30,514 nucleotides of DNA from DATAEG01 sp051001975 (GCA_051001975.1 JBPCMU010000034.1:1-30514); one strand, 5' to 3'. Shown: positions 22,434-30,238, numbered from the stretch's first letter. A program made the numbers and translations. The notes: generated from the sequence alone by a model not told the origin.

Positions 22434-22940
22434 GTGGCTGGCCCGACGGATGCCGAACCCGACCTGGCTGCGTCACCGGCGCAGAACGTCCTGCGGCTAC
22501 GCGAGTTGGCCGGCGCGGACGCGGTGGCCGAGTGGTGCGCAGGTCTGCTCAGCCGCCGGATCGCCTACGACGACCCGCACGCACCGTCGCTCGCCTGGCT
22601 CGGCGGTGCGCCGGCCAGTCACGAGTTGCGCCGCGGCCACCTCGTCGAGCGCGATATGGACTACTGGCCACGGGTGTGGGCTGCTCGTGGCCTGCTCCAC
22701 GCGTACCTGCCGAGCGCCCGGAACGCGATCGTCGGTTCGCTCGACGATCCGGCCTGGCGGGTCCGGGAGATGGCCGCCAAGGTCGTGCGACGTGGGAAGT
22801 CGAGGCGCTGCCGAGCGAGCCTTGCGCTAGATGAGTCGGCGGCTGGACCGGCCGCTGTGAGTGTGCCCCAGGCCGCTGCGCCGGAACGTGAACGCAGGCT
22901 GAGCCGTTGGTGCGAAGAGGGCAAGGTGCTGGTTCTCTGA
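22434..22940 (+). CDS. HEAT-repeat-like protein, possibly frameshifted at its end
   Basis: The 168-residue frame starts at GTG 22434 (CACACT box 6 bases upstream). LRLRELAGADAVAEWCAGLL, LAWLGGAP and DYWPRVWAARGLLHAY, then IVGSLDDPAWRVREMAAKVV, look like an alpha-solenoid (HEAT-type) protein with one clear repeat. After about residue 120 the expected second repeat is missing. The frame becomes arginine/alanine-rich (SRRCRASLALDE), and the alternative frame reads VGSRGAAERALR before a stop, so a frameshift near 22790 is possible. The tail overlaps the predicted sigE promoter, consistent with decay or a shortened gene. Function unknown. Confidence 0.45.
   Translation: MAGPTDAEPDLAASPAQNVLRLRELAGADAVAEWCAGLLSRRIAYDDPHAPSLAWLGGAPASHELRRGHLVERDMDYWPRVWAARGLLHAYLPSARNAIVGSLDDPAWRVREMAAKVVRRGKSRRCRASLALDESAAGPAAVSVPQAAAPERERRLSRWCEEGKVLVL
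22883..22908 (+). promoter_or_regulatory. SigE/SigH-type ECF promoter upstream of sigE
   Basis: GGAAC (22883-22887) and GTT (22906-22908) are separated by 18 bp, matching the GGAAC/CGTT consensus for actinobacterial SigE/SigH-type sigma factors. It would start transcription about 75-80 bp before the sigE start, giving positive autoregulation of the sigE-anti-sigma operon. Confidence 0.6.
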
Positions 22941-22992
22941 TGTTCCGCGGCCCGTACGCGGAGGGTGTGGACACCAGCCACGCGAGGGAGTG

Positions 22993-23637
22993 ATGGGTCC
23001 GGTGAAGGACAAGATTCGGCAGGTGGAGCCGGCGGTTGCCGGTGCCGAAGGCGCGCCGGCAGGCAGTTGGGTGCCACCGACCTGGGACGATGTCGTGCGC
23101 CAGCACGCCGACCGCGTCTACCGCCTCGCCTACCGCCTCGCCGGAAACCGTGCCGACGCCGAGGACCTGACCCAGGAGACGTTCGTCCGGGTCTTCCGGT
23201 CTCTGGCCAACTACCAGCCCGGCACGTTCGAGGGGTGGCTGCACCGCATCACCACCAACCTCTTCCTGGACATGGTCCGCAGGCGGGCCCGGATCAGGTT
23301 CGACGCGTTGCCCGAAGACGCGTCGGACCGGCTCGCCTCCTCGGCGGCCGGCCCGGAGCAGGCGTTCCACGACATGCACCTCGACCCGGAGATCCAGCAG
23401 GCCCTGGACGCGCTGCCCGTGGACTTCCGGGCCGCCGTCGTCCTGTGCGACCTCGAGGGCTTGTCCTATGAGGAGATCGCGGCCACCCTGGGCGTGAAGG
23501 TCGGCACCGTCCGCTCTCGTATCCACCGCGGTCGGGTGCTGCTGCGCGAGGCACTGGCCCACCGGGCGCCGGGTGTGCGGCCGTCCGAACCGGGTGTCGC
23601 CGCTTCGACCGAGGAGAGGGCGAGGAGTACGCGATGA
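22993..23637 (+). CDS. sigE: ECF RNA polymerase sigma factor SigE
   Basis: The 214-residue extracytoplasmic-function sigma factor closely follows mycobacterial SigE: VRQHADRVYRLAYRLAGN and DLTQETFVRVFRS, NYQPGTFEGWLHRITTNLFL and MVRRRARIRF (sigma-2, about 34-102), and RAAVVLCDLEGLSYEEIAAT and KVGTVRSRIHRGR (sigma-4, about 146-181). It directs envelope-stress transcription. A GTG lies directly before the ATG, and another GTG at 23002 has better spacing to AGGGAG (22985-22990), so the exact start is uncertain. The stop overlaps the anti-sigma gene (ATGA). htrA and tatB follow, the conserved mycobacterial order. Confidence 0.95.
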   Translation: MGPVKDKIRQVEPAVAGAEGAPAGSWVPPTWDDVVRQHADRVYRLAYRLAGNRADAEDLTQETFVRVFRSLANYQPGTFEGWLHRITTNLFLDMVRRRARIRFDALPEDASDRLASSAAGPEQAFHDMHLDPEIQQALDALPVDFRAAVVLCDLEGLSYEEIAATLGVKVGTVRSRIHRGRVLLREALAHRAPGVRPSEPGVAASTEERARSTR

Positions 23638-24005
23638 CCCGCCACCTCCCCGTAGCGCACCTGTCCGATGAGGCGATCGCAGCCGTCGCCGACGGCGCTC
23701 TCGTCGGAGCACCGTTTTCCCGCGCCGAGCGGCATCTCGGCACCTGCTTGGAGTGTGCGCAGGAAGTCGTGGCCCAGCGGCAGGCCAGCTTCGCGTTGCG
23801 CGCCGCGTCGATCCCGTCGTTGCCCGGCGGCCTGGCCGACCGGCTGCGTGGTCTGCCGCAGACGATCCCGTTGGAAGCACCGGCGATCGTGTGTTCGGTG
23901 CTCGGTGACAACGGTCAGCCGATGTTCGCCGCCTTCGGCACGACTCAGGACTCCCTGACCGAGGCCAACACACGCTCGCTCCCGAGACGCTGGATGGGCC
24001 GCTGA
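23634..24005 (+). CDS. rseA: Zinc-associated anti-sigma factor (RseA-like)
   Basis: The 123-residue protein carries the ZAS motif H-x3-C-x2-C in ERHLGTCLECAQEV (about residues 33-46), which binds zinc and holds an ECF sigma factor. It has no obvious membrane span, so like mycobacterial RseA (Rv1222) it should act in the cytoplasm. Its ATG overlaps the sigE stop, giving coupled, roughly equimolar synthesis. Release would be by redox change at the zinc cysteines or by proteolysis (family knowledge). Confidence 0.85.
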   Translation: MTRHLPVAHLSDEAIAAVADGALVGAPFSRAERHLGTCLECAQEVVAQRQASFALRAASIPSLPGGLADRLRGLPQTIPLEAPAIVCSVLGDNGQPMFAAFGTTQDSLTEANTRSLPRRWMGR

Positions 24006-24089
24006 GCGGTTCCCCGCGACGCGCTGCAGCGATGCCCATCCGGCACCCGGCGGTGCGCAACAGGTGACTGCTGAGGCAGACTCGAACCC

Positions 24090-25706
24090 GTGACCGAGCA
24101 GGACGGCGGCGAAAAGCCGGGCAGCGCTGGTGACGCCAGCAGCTACGCCCGGCCGAACGGCGTCGACTCCTCCTTCGCCCCGCACGATCCTTTGCCCGCC
24201 GCGCCACCCACCCGGCACCCGGTGTCGCCGGAGGTGGCCGCCCATTTCGGCAAGCCGTACGGCTCCGATGACGCGATTTCGTTCGCCCCGCTACCCGGCG
24301 AGCGGATGCCGCCTCAACACCGCATCGCCGTCCCCGCTGTGGACCCGGAGACGGCTAAGGACTTCCAGCGCACCGGCGGCGGCGCCGAGGCGTTCCAACC
24401 GGCGCCGGGCACCCGGATCGCTCCGCGCGGCATGCCGCGGCAATCGCCGTGGTGGAAGCCGGACGCGGCGACCGACCCGTGGCGCGATCCGACCTCGCCC
24501 TACTGGCTCGGTGCGCCGGCCCGGTTCGTCGATCAGCGCCCGGTGGCGCCGCTGGACGGCGAGCCCGCTCCGGAAGAAGCTCCCGAGGACGAGCCGGACG
24601 AGGAAGAACGAGACGCGAAGGTCGTCGGCCGCGGCCGGTTCGGACTGGGCGCGCTAGGACTGGCGATCGTCGTAGCGCTGGTGGCCGGAGCAATCGGCGG
24701 CGGGCTGGGATTCTGGTTCACCAAGCACACCCACGATGCGCTACGTGATCCCGACATCAAGCTGGCTACCGCGGGAAGTCCGGCGAACCGACCGCCCGGA
24801 TCGGTGGCCGACATCGCGAAGCGGGTCGGGCCGGCCGTCGTCGAGATCGACGTGCGCGGCGCCGACGAGGCCGGCACCGGCTCCGGTGTCGTCATCGACA
24901 AGGCCGGCTACATCCTCACCAACAACCACGTCGTGTCCATCGCCGGCGACGACGGATCGATCCGGGTGGTCTTCGGCGATCAGACCGCCGCGGCCGCGAA
25001 GTTGGTCGGTCGGGACCCGTCCACCGACCTTGCGGTGATCAAGGTGGACCATGCCTCCCTCACCGTCGCGACGCTGGGCGACTCGAGCACGCTGGTGGTC
25101 GGCGACCCGGTCGTTGCCATCGGTTCGCCGTTGGGGCTGCGCGGCACGGTGACCACTGGGATCGTCTCGGCCGTGGACCGTCCGGTGCACGTCAGCGGCG
25201 AAGGCAGCGACACCGACGCGGTGATCGACGCCATTCAAACAGATGCCGCGATCAACCCGGGCAACTCCGGTGGCGCGTTGGTCGCCGCTGACGGCAGCGT
25301 CATCGGCATCAACTCCGCGAGCGCCAGCGTCGGATCGGGCAGTGGCGGGCAGACCGGCAGCATCGGGCTCGGCTTCGCGATCCCGATCAATGAGGCGCGC
25401 GCGGTGGCCACTCAGCTGATCAAGACCGGCAAGGTCGCGCACGCGTCGCTGGGCGCTTCGGCCCGCAGCGTCACCGACGGCACCCGGCTCGGTGCGTATC
25501 TACTGCAGGTCGATCCGAACGGCCCGGCGCAGAAGGCCGGTCTCAAGGAGGGCGACGTGATCAAGCTCGTCGACAAGCAGCTGATCAGCACGTCCGACGA
25601 CCTGTCCGTCGCGATCCAGAAGCACAAGCCGGGCGAAGTGGTCACCGTCCGGTATTCCCGCGGTAATGCGGAGAATGACGTTCGGGTCACCCTCGGTTCG
25701 GTCTGA
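24090..25706 (+). CDS. htrA: Membrane-anchored HtrA/DegP-type serine protease
   Basis: This 538-residue protein has an acidic, proline-rich cytoplasmic N-terminus (1-180), one membrane span (about 185-210), a trypsin-like protease domain and a C-terminal PDZ domain (about 455-538). The catalytic triad is His280 (LTNNHVV), Asp313 (STDLAVIKVD) and Ser393 (NPGNSGGALV), all intact. It degrades or refolds damaged proteins outside the membrane and matches M. tuberculosis Rv1223 in length and position after the anti-sigma gene. Start GTG 24090 follows CAGACT by 7 bases and there is no ribosome site, so it may also be leaderless. It may feed back on the SigE envelope-stress circuit. Confidence 0.95.
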   Translation: MTEQDGGEKPGSAGDASSYARPNGVDSSFAPHDPLPAAPPTRHPVSPEVAAHFGKPYGSDDAISFAPLPGERMPPQHRIAVPAVDPETAKDFQRTGGGAEAFQPAPGTRIAPRGMPRQSPWWKPDAATDPWRDPTSPYWLGAPARFVDQRPVAPLDGEPAPEEAPEDEPDEEERDAKVVGRGRFGLGALGLAIVVALVAGAIGGGLGFWFTKHTHDALRDPDIKLATAGSPANRPPGSVADIAKRVGPAVVEIDVRGADEAGTGSGVVIDKAGYILTNNHVVSIAGDDGSIRVVFGDQTAAAAKLVGRDPSTDLAVIKVDHASLTVATLGDSSTLVVGDPVVAIGSPLGLRGTVTTGIVSAVDRPVHVSGEGSDTDAVIDAIQTDAAINPGNSGGALVAADGSVIGINSASASVGSGSGGQTGSIGLGFAIPINEARAVATQLIKTGKVAHASLGASARSVTDGTRLGAYLLQVDPNGPAQKAGLKEGDVIKLVDKQLISTSDDLSVAIQKHKPGEVVTVRYSRGNAENDVRVTLGSV

Positions 25707-25711
25707 GCGAC

Positions 25712-25717
25712 TACTCT
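25712..25717 (+). promoter_or_regulatory. -10 box of leaderless tatB
   Basis: TACTCT is followed by exactly 7 bases and the GTG start of tatB. The 18-bp gap after htrA holds no ribosome site, so tatB probably has its own leaderless transcript in addition to any read-through. Confidence 0.5.
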
Positions 25718-25724
25718 CGCCGAC

Positions 25725-26096
25725 GTGTTCTTCAACCTGGGGCCGTTCGAGATCGGCGTGCTGTTGATCGTCGCCCTGGTCGTATTCGGCCCGGACAAGT
25801 TGCCGACACTGGCGAAGGACGCCGCCCGGATGTTGCGCACCCTCCGTGACATGGCGCAAGGCGCGCGGACGCAGTTGCGTGACGAACTGGGTCCGGAGTT
25901 CGGCAACCTCGACATCCGATCGTTCAACCCGCGGACCGCCCTACAGAAGGCGATCTTCGATGATGACGACGACGAAGCGCAGAGCACGTCGTCTGCGGCT
26001 GTCGCGGATGAGCCGCAGGAAAAGCCGGTCAGCTCGCCACCCATCCGTCCGTTGGGTCGTGACGAGGCCGCGCCCTACGACGACGACGCCACCTGA
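25725..26096 (+). CDS. tatB: Twin-arginine translocase subunit TatB
   Basis: The 123-residue protein begins with a short N-terminal membrane helix and the conserved Phe-Gly-Pro hinge (IGVLLIVALVVFGPDKLP), followed by an amphipathic helix (LAKDAARMLRTLRDMAQGAR) and an acidic, low-complexity tail. The longer amphipathic region and the glutamate near residue 9 fit TatB over TatA. It is part of the Tat exporter for folded proteins. The efeB remnant at 9570 carries a Tat signal that would have used it. Its last 22 bp overlap the convergent MFS gene. Confidence 0.9.
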   Translation: MFFNLGPFEIGVLLIVALVVFGPDKLPTLAKDAARMLRTLRDMAQGARTQLRDELGPEFGNLDIRSFNPRTALQKAIFDDDDDEAQSTSSAAVADEPQEKPVSSPPIRPLGRDEAAPYDDDAT

Positions 26097-27301
26097 TCCA
26101 CTGCAACCGGGGCGGGCACCAGTACCGCTCGGCGGCCATAGCGCATCAGTGAGACTCCGCAGCTCAGCGTCGCCGTGACAATGATGCCGAGCAGGATCCG
26201 GTAGTCGACGAAGTTGATCAGGGCAGCCCCGACGGCAATCGACATTGTCTGCGGCACAGTGGTCAACACGTCGGACGCGGCGCTGACCCGGCCCAGCAGT
26301 CGCGGCGGGGTACCACGCTGGATCGCCGTGCCGAACGCGACCACGAAGAACGACAGTCCGACGCCGAGCACGCCCGAACAGGTCAGCACCAGTGGAAGTA
26401 CCGGCAGCACCATTCCGCCCGCACCGACTGCCAGACCGGCCAGCCCGAGCCCGAGCGTGCGGGCCTCGCCGAGCCGGTGCAGCACCCGCGTTACGGCGAG
26501 GCCGCCCAGGATCGACCCGGCGCCCTGCACGCACACGACCACGCCCAGGAAGGACGGGCGCTGGTGGATCGCAGCGATGACGGCGAACACCACCGGTTCG
26601 AAGAGCCCGATCGACAGCATGGCGACTCCGGTGGACACCGTGATGCGCAGCAGCAGCGGCGTCTCGCGGATGTGCACGAACCCGGCCACCACCCGACGCA
26701 GGAAGGTCGGCTGGTCGGCTGCGTTCTCCACCGGCGACTCAGTCATCCGCACCGCGCTCACCAGCAGGATCGAGCAGCCGAACGTCACCGCATCGAGCAC
26801 CGCGACCGTGCCGCCGCCGAACGCGGTGTACAGCCCCGCGCCGGCCAGCGGAGCGAGCAGCCGCAGCCCCTGGTTGAGCGTCTGCCGCGCGGCGTTGGCC
26901 GAGCCCAGCTCGCCATCGGGCAGCAGATCCTTCATCAGGCCCGACGTTGCCGGCCCCACGACAGTGGCCGACAGGCCGTAGGCGGCCGCCACCGCGTAGA
27001 TGATCCAGATCTCACTCCGGGAGTGCACGAACAGCAGGCTCAGAACGACGCAGCCGGTGACCGCATCCGTCGTCATCAACAAGCGGCGCCGGTGCCGGAC
27101 TCGATCGACGAGATGGCCGCCGGCCGGCGAGAGCAGCGCGGGCAGCCCGAGTGCCAGGAAGACCGACGCCGCCGCACCGTTGCTGTCGGTGAGTTCCTTC
27201 ACCCAGATGGCCAACGCCAGGTAGAGCGCGGTGTCGCCGAAGTTGGACAGGGCGCCGCCGGTGAGCAGCAGGCGGAACCGTCGGTCACGCAGTGCTGACA
27301 T
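26075..27301 (-). CDS. MFS-family efflux transporter
   Basis: The 408-residue membrane protein is a 12-span major-facilitator transporter of the EntS/MFS_3 drug-exporter type. It opens with LRDRRFRLLLTGGALSNFGD and has the A-type loop GHLVDRVRHRRRLLM between spans 2 and 3. The region AATVFLALGLPALLSP-like spans (actual: ASVFLALGLPALLSPAGG) and the GPATSGLMKDLLPDGELGSA segment are typical. It overlaps the upstream ArsR gene by 17 bp, so the two form a regulator-exporter operon. The C-terminus overlaps tatB on the other strand. The exported compound is unknown, probably the ligand sensed by the repressor. Confidence 0.85.
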   Translation of the reverse strand: MSALRDRRFRLLLTGGALSNFGDTALYLALAIWVKELTDSNGAAASVFLALGLPALLSPAGGHLVDRVRHRRRLLMTTDAVTGCVVLSLLFVHSRSEIWIIYAVAAAYGLSATVVGPATSGLMKDLLPDGELGSANAARQTLNQGLRLLAPLAGAGLYTAFGGGTVAVLDAVTFGCSILLVSAVRMTESPVENAADQPTFLRRVVAGFVHIRETPLLLRITVSTGVAMLSIGLFEPVVFAVIAAIHQRPSFLGVVVCVQGAGSILGGLAVTRVLHRLGEARTLGLGLAGLAVGAGGMVLPVLPLVLTCSGVLGVGLSFFVVAFGTAIQRGTPPRLLGRVSAASDVLTTVPQTMSIAVGAALINFVDYRILLGIIVTATLSCGVSLMRYGRRAVLVPAPVAVDQVASSS

Positions 27302-27893
27302 GGTCGCCCTCGGCAGGTGGGTACTCGGTCAGCGGATAGACGACGGAGAACATCCGCACCGGCAGGGATCCCGCCGGACGAGTAGCCGGGTCGGTCAGGC
27401 GCTCGCGGTGGACCTCCAGTGCGTCGGTCAGCGTCTGGCTCAGCGCGTCGAGCTCGTCTGCGGTCAGCCAGGTCAGTGAGCCGTTCAGGCCCCAGGCGTG
27501 CTGCCATTTCTTTGGGGCGCGGTGCGTGTTCTGCACCCAGTTCTGCAGTCGGCCGGTCTCCCGTTCGACGAAGGCGGCGGTCAGCGCTCGGGATGCCCGC
27601 CCGGTCAGCTCGTCCTCGGCATCGGCCGCCGACCAGCTCTGCTCGAGCTGGGTGAGCCGCCACGGACGTTCCCGCTTCGAGTCGCTCGGTGCCTCCTGGA
27701 CGAAGCCGTAGCGGGCCAGCTGGCGCAGGTGGAAGGAACAGGTCGCCTGGCTCTCGCCGAGGATCTCCGCGCAGCGGGTGGCGGTGGCAGTGCCCTCCAC
27801 TCCGAGCGCCTCGATCAGGCTCCACCGGATCGGGTGGGCCAGCGCTCGCATCGCTGCCGGATCGACAACGGTGTGCTCGCGCGCCTCAGCCAT
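27285..27893 (-). CDS. ArsR/helix_20-type transcriptional repressor
   Basis: The 202-residue regulator starts with an ArsR-like winged helix: AMRALAHPIRWSLIEALGVE, then TRCAEILGESQATCSFHLRQ and ARYGFVQEA (about residues 13-75). The C-terminal half is alpha-helical and carries no metal-site cysteine cluster, so it is of the larger, non-metal ArsR type common beside MFS exporters in actinobacteria. The ATG at 27893 is preferred over the TTG two codons upstream because a TATTCT -10 box lies 6 bases before it. Two operators cover its promoter. It overlaps the MFS gene and probably represses both until the exporter substrate binds. Confidence 0.85.
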   Translation of the reverse strand: MAEAREHTVVDPAAMRALAHPIRWSLIEALGVEGTATATRCAEILGESQATCSFHLRQLARYGFVQEAPSDSKRERPWRLTQLEQSWSAADAEDELTGRASRALTAAFVERETGRLQNWVQNTHRAPKKWQHAWGLNGSLTWLTADELDALSQTLTDALEVHRERLTDPATRPAGSLPVRMFSVVYPLTEYPPAEGDHVSTA

Positions 27894-27894
27894 C

Positions 27895-27940
27895 GTCAAA
27901 GAATACCTTGACGTCAGTAAAAGTCAAAGGAAACTTTGAC
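27895..27940 (-). promoter_or_regulatory. Autoregulated leaderless promoter with two ArsR operators
   Basis: Two copies of GTCAAAG-N4-CTTTGAC are present: 27923-27940 is perfect, and 27895-27912 has one mismatch. Their centres are 28 bp apart. On the minus strand TTGACT (27927-27922) and TATTCT (27905-27900) form a -35/-10 pair with a 16-bp spacer, and the ATG lies 6 bases beyond. One operator sits on each promoter element, so repressor binding would block polymerase directly. Confidence 0.75.
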
Positions 27941-29081
27941 GTCTCGTCGCTGCCGGGCTGCCCCCCGGGGGTGGCTGATCGTTGAGGACCCGGGCGCTGG
28001 GTGGGAGTCCTCCGCGGTCGTGGTCGACGCAGACCGCGTCGTCTCGAGAATCACCCTGCTGGACGAGGAACTCTCCTTCGCGGTGCCCAGCACCGACGAA
28101 GCGGTGCGGTTGCCCACCGGGCAGGTGGAGTTGGTCGCGACCCTGCCCGAGTACGAGGGTCGCGGGCTGGTGCGCGCGCTGATGGGCTGGGCGCACCAGC
28201 GCTCGGCCGCCCGCGGACACCTCGTTCAGCTGATGGTCGGGATCCCGTACTTCTACCGGATCTTCGGCTACTCCTATGCGATCGACATCGCGCCGTGGCG
28301 GGAGGCGCGTTCGGTGCTGACTACCCGGTCGGACATCACCGTCCGCGCCGCAGAGGTGGCCGACCTGCCCGCCGTGCAGGCATTGCAGGACCAGACGCAG
28401 AGCCGCGTCGATCTGCGGATGCCGCACTCGCCGTCGTGCTGGCGCTGGCTGCTAGCTCGGGACGGGTCGACGACGGTGGTCGCAGTGCGCGACGGCATCG
28501 TGGTGGGCAGCGGCCGGACCACGCCGCCGGAGGGGGGCGTGGGGCTTGGCGAGGTGGCCGCGCAGGACCATGCCGTGGCCGCGGCGCTGGTCACCCACGC
28601 TGCGGCCCTGGGTGGCAGCGAGCCGCTCCAGCTCGCGGATCGGCCGGGTACCGCGTTCGGGGCGCTGGTCGACGAGATCGCCGACCTACCACGGCCGGGT
28701 GCGCAGAAGTATTACCTGCGTATCCCGGACCTGGTGGCGCTGCTCGACGCGTTGCGCCCGGTGCTCGAGGCGCGGCTGGCCGGGGCCGAGGTCGACCCGT
28801 CTGCAGAGATCCTGCTCTCCACGTTCGGCGCACACGTCCGGATGCCGGTCCGGGATGGGCGGCTGGACCACCCTGTCGGCGGTGGCACTCTGCAGTCTCC
28901 CCACGCTGCCGGCGGTGCCGGCGTCGCGCCCGATCGGGTGCCCGAACTGCTGTTCGGCGGCCTCGGTATCCGAGGGCTGATCGAGCGTTATCCAGACGTG
29001 TACCCAGGTCCGCATCGCGAGCTGATGGAGGCACTCTTCCCGCCGGTCAGCAGCGACGTGATGACCTTCTACCTGCCCTGA
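27936..29081 (+). CDS. Eis-like GNAT acetyltransferase, probably 5'-truncated
   Basis: The frame has a GNAT domain with the acetyl-CoA loop ATLPEYEGRGLVRALMGW and GIPYFYRIFGYSYA, a second degenerate GNAT half, and a C-terminal sterol-carrier-like domain ending in a free carboxylate (SSDVMTFYLP). This is the three-domain plan of Eis (about 400 residues). Eis members acetylate amines, including aminoglycosides, or peptides. The N-terminal 30-40 residues (first helices before VVEDG-type strand) are missing. The only upstream start, TTG 27936, lies inside an ArsR operator with no ribosome site or promoter; GTG 28020 is the next option. Either the start was lost when the ArsR region was placed here or the gene is decaying. 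Domain call firm, functionality doubtful. Confidence 0.65.
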   Translation: MTSRRCRAAPRGWLIVEDPGAGWESSAVVVDADRVVSRITLLDEELSFAVPSTDEAVRLPTGQVELVATLPEYEGRGLVRALMGWAHQRSAARGHLVQLMVGIPYFYRIFGYSYAIDIAPWREARSVLTTRSDITVRAAEVADLPAVQALQDQTQSRVDLRMPHSPSCWRWLLARDGSTTVVAVRDGIVVGSGRTTPPEGGVGLGEVAAQDHAVAAALVTHAAALGGSEPLQLADRPGTAFGALVDEIADLPRPGAQKYYLRIPDLVALLDALRPVLEARLAGAEVDPSAEILLSTFGAHVRMPVRDGRLDHPVGGGTLQSPHAAGGAGVAPDRVPELLFGGLGIRGLIERYPDVYPGPHRELMEALFPPVSSDVMTFYLP

Positions 29082-29091
29082 GCGAGCGAGG

Positions 29092-30225
29092 TCAGCGACC
29101 TGCTGGCGCGAGACCCAGTGACCGACCGACCAGGCTGGTCTGCCGGGCCGCTAACGCGTCCGCGACGCCGCGCATCGCTTGCGCAGCAGGGGAATCCGGA
29201 GCTGTGACTATGACGGGCTGGCCGTTGTCGCCGCCCTCGCGCACCTGCGGATCGAGCGGGATCTGGCCGAGCAGCGGCACCCGGGTACCAGTCGTCTTGG
29301 CCAGCGACTCGGCCACAGCAGCGCCGCCGCCGCTGCCGAACGGTTCCATCCGGGTGCCGTCCGGGAGCTCCAGCCAGCTCATGTTCTCCACAACGCCGAC
29401 GATCTGCTGGTGGGTCTGCAGCGCGATCGACCCGGCCCGCTCGGCCACCTCGCGGGCAGCAAGCTGAGGCGTCGTGACGATCAGCAGCTCGGCGCTCGGC
29501 ACGAGCTGAGCGACCGAGATGGCGATGTCACCGGTGCCGGGCGGCAGATCCATCAGCAGCACGTCGAGGTCGCCCCAGAACACGTCGCCGAGGAACTGCT
29601 GCAACGCGCGGTGCAGCATCGGCCCGCGCCACACCACAGCGGCGTTGCCCGGCGTGAACATGCCGATTGAGATGACTTTCACGCCGTGCGCGGACGGCGG
29701 CATGATCATCTTCTCGACCTGGGTGGGCAGGCCGGTGACGCCGAGCATCCGGGGCACCGAGAAGCCGTAGATGTCCGCGTCGACCACGCCGACCGACAGG
29801 CCACGTTCGGCCAGCGCGACCGCCAGGTTCACAGTGACCGACGACTTGCCGACGCCGCCCTTACCGCTGGCGATCGCATACACGCGGGTCCGCGAACCGG
29901 GCTGAGCGAACGGGATCTCGGCGACCGGCTGGCCACCGCGAAGCTGGGTGCGCAGCTCGGTGCGCTGCTCGTCGCTCATCACGCCGAGGTCGACGCGCAC
30001 CGCGGTCACGCCAGGAACCGCCGACACTGCTGCGGTGGTGTCCCGGGTAAGGCGGTCCTTCATCGGACACCCGGACACCGTGAGCAGCAGTTCGACGGTC
30101 ACCGCACCGGACTCGGTGATGTCGATGGACTTCACCATCTTCAGTTCGGTGACCGGCTTGCCGATCTCTGGGTCCTGCACGGTGGCCAAGGCCGCCTCGA
30201 CGGCGGAACGATCAACGGAAGGCAC
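29092..30225 (-). CDS. mrp: Mrp/NBP35-type P-loop iron-sulfur carrier ATPase
   Basis: The 377-residue protein has an N-terminal FSCA/DUF59 domain (about 1-90, with VSGCPMKDRL) and a C-terminal MinD-like ATPase with deviant Walker A GKGGVGKSSVTVNLA (121-135), VVDADIYGFSVPRMLG and MDLPPGTGD. Mrp proteins bind and transfer Fe-S clusters. Here the stretch after VVENMS reads WLELPDGTRM and lacks the CxxC cluster-binding pair of enteric ApbC; mycobacterial Mrp (Rv1229c) also lacks it, as I recall, so the actinobacterial type may work differently. GTG 30225 is preceded by TACCAT and 7 bases, a leaderless arrangement. The gene is convergent with the acetyltransferase, 10 bp apart. Confidence 0.93.
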   Translation of the reverse strand: MPSVDRSAVEAALATVQDPEIGKPVTELKMVKSIDITESGAVTVELLLTVSGCPMKDRLTRDTTAAVSAVPGVTAVRVDLGVMSDEQRTELRTQLRGGQPVAEIPFAQPGSRTRVYAIASGKGGVGKSSVTVNLAVALAERGLSVGVVDADIYGFSVPRMLGVTGLPTQVEKMIMPPSAHGVKVISIGMFTPGNAAVVWRGPMLHRALQQFLGDVFWGDLDVLLMDLPPGTGDIAISVAQLVPSAELLIVTTPQLAAREVAERAGSIALQTHQQIVGVVENMSWLELPDGTRMEPFGSGGGAAVAESLAKTTGTRVPLLGQIPLDPQVREGGDNGQPVIVTAPDSPAAQAMRGVADALAARQTSLVGRSLGLAPAGR

Positions 30226-30232
30226 GCCACCG

Positions 30233-30238
30233 ATGGTA
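30233..30238 (-). promoter_or_regulatory. -10 box of leaderless mrp
   Basis: TACCAT (minus strand, 30238 to 30233) followed by 7 bases and the GTG start of mrp. Confidence 0.45.

Noticed and set aside
22549..24207. 552-codon open frame on the minus strand across sigE and its anti-sigma gene
   Set aside because: Arginine- and serine-rich text with no motif, opposite well-recognised genes; a composition artefact.
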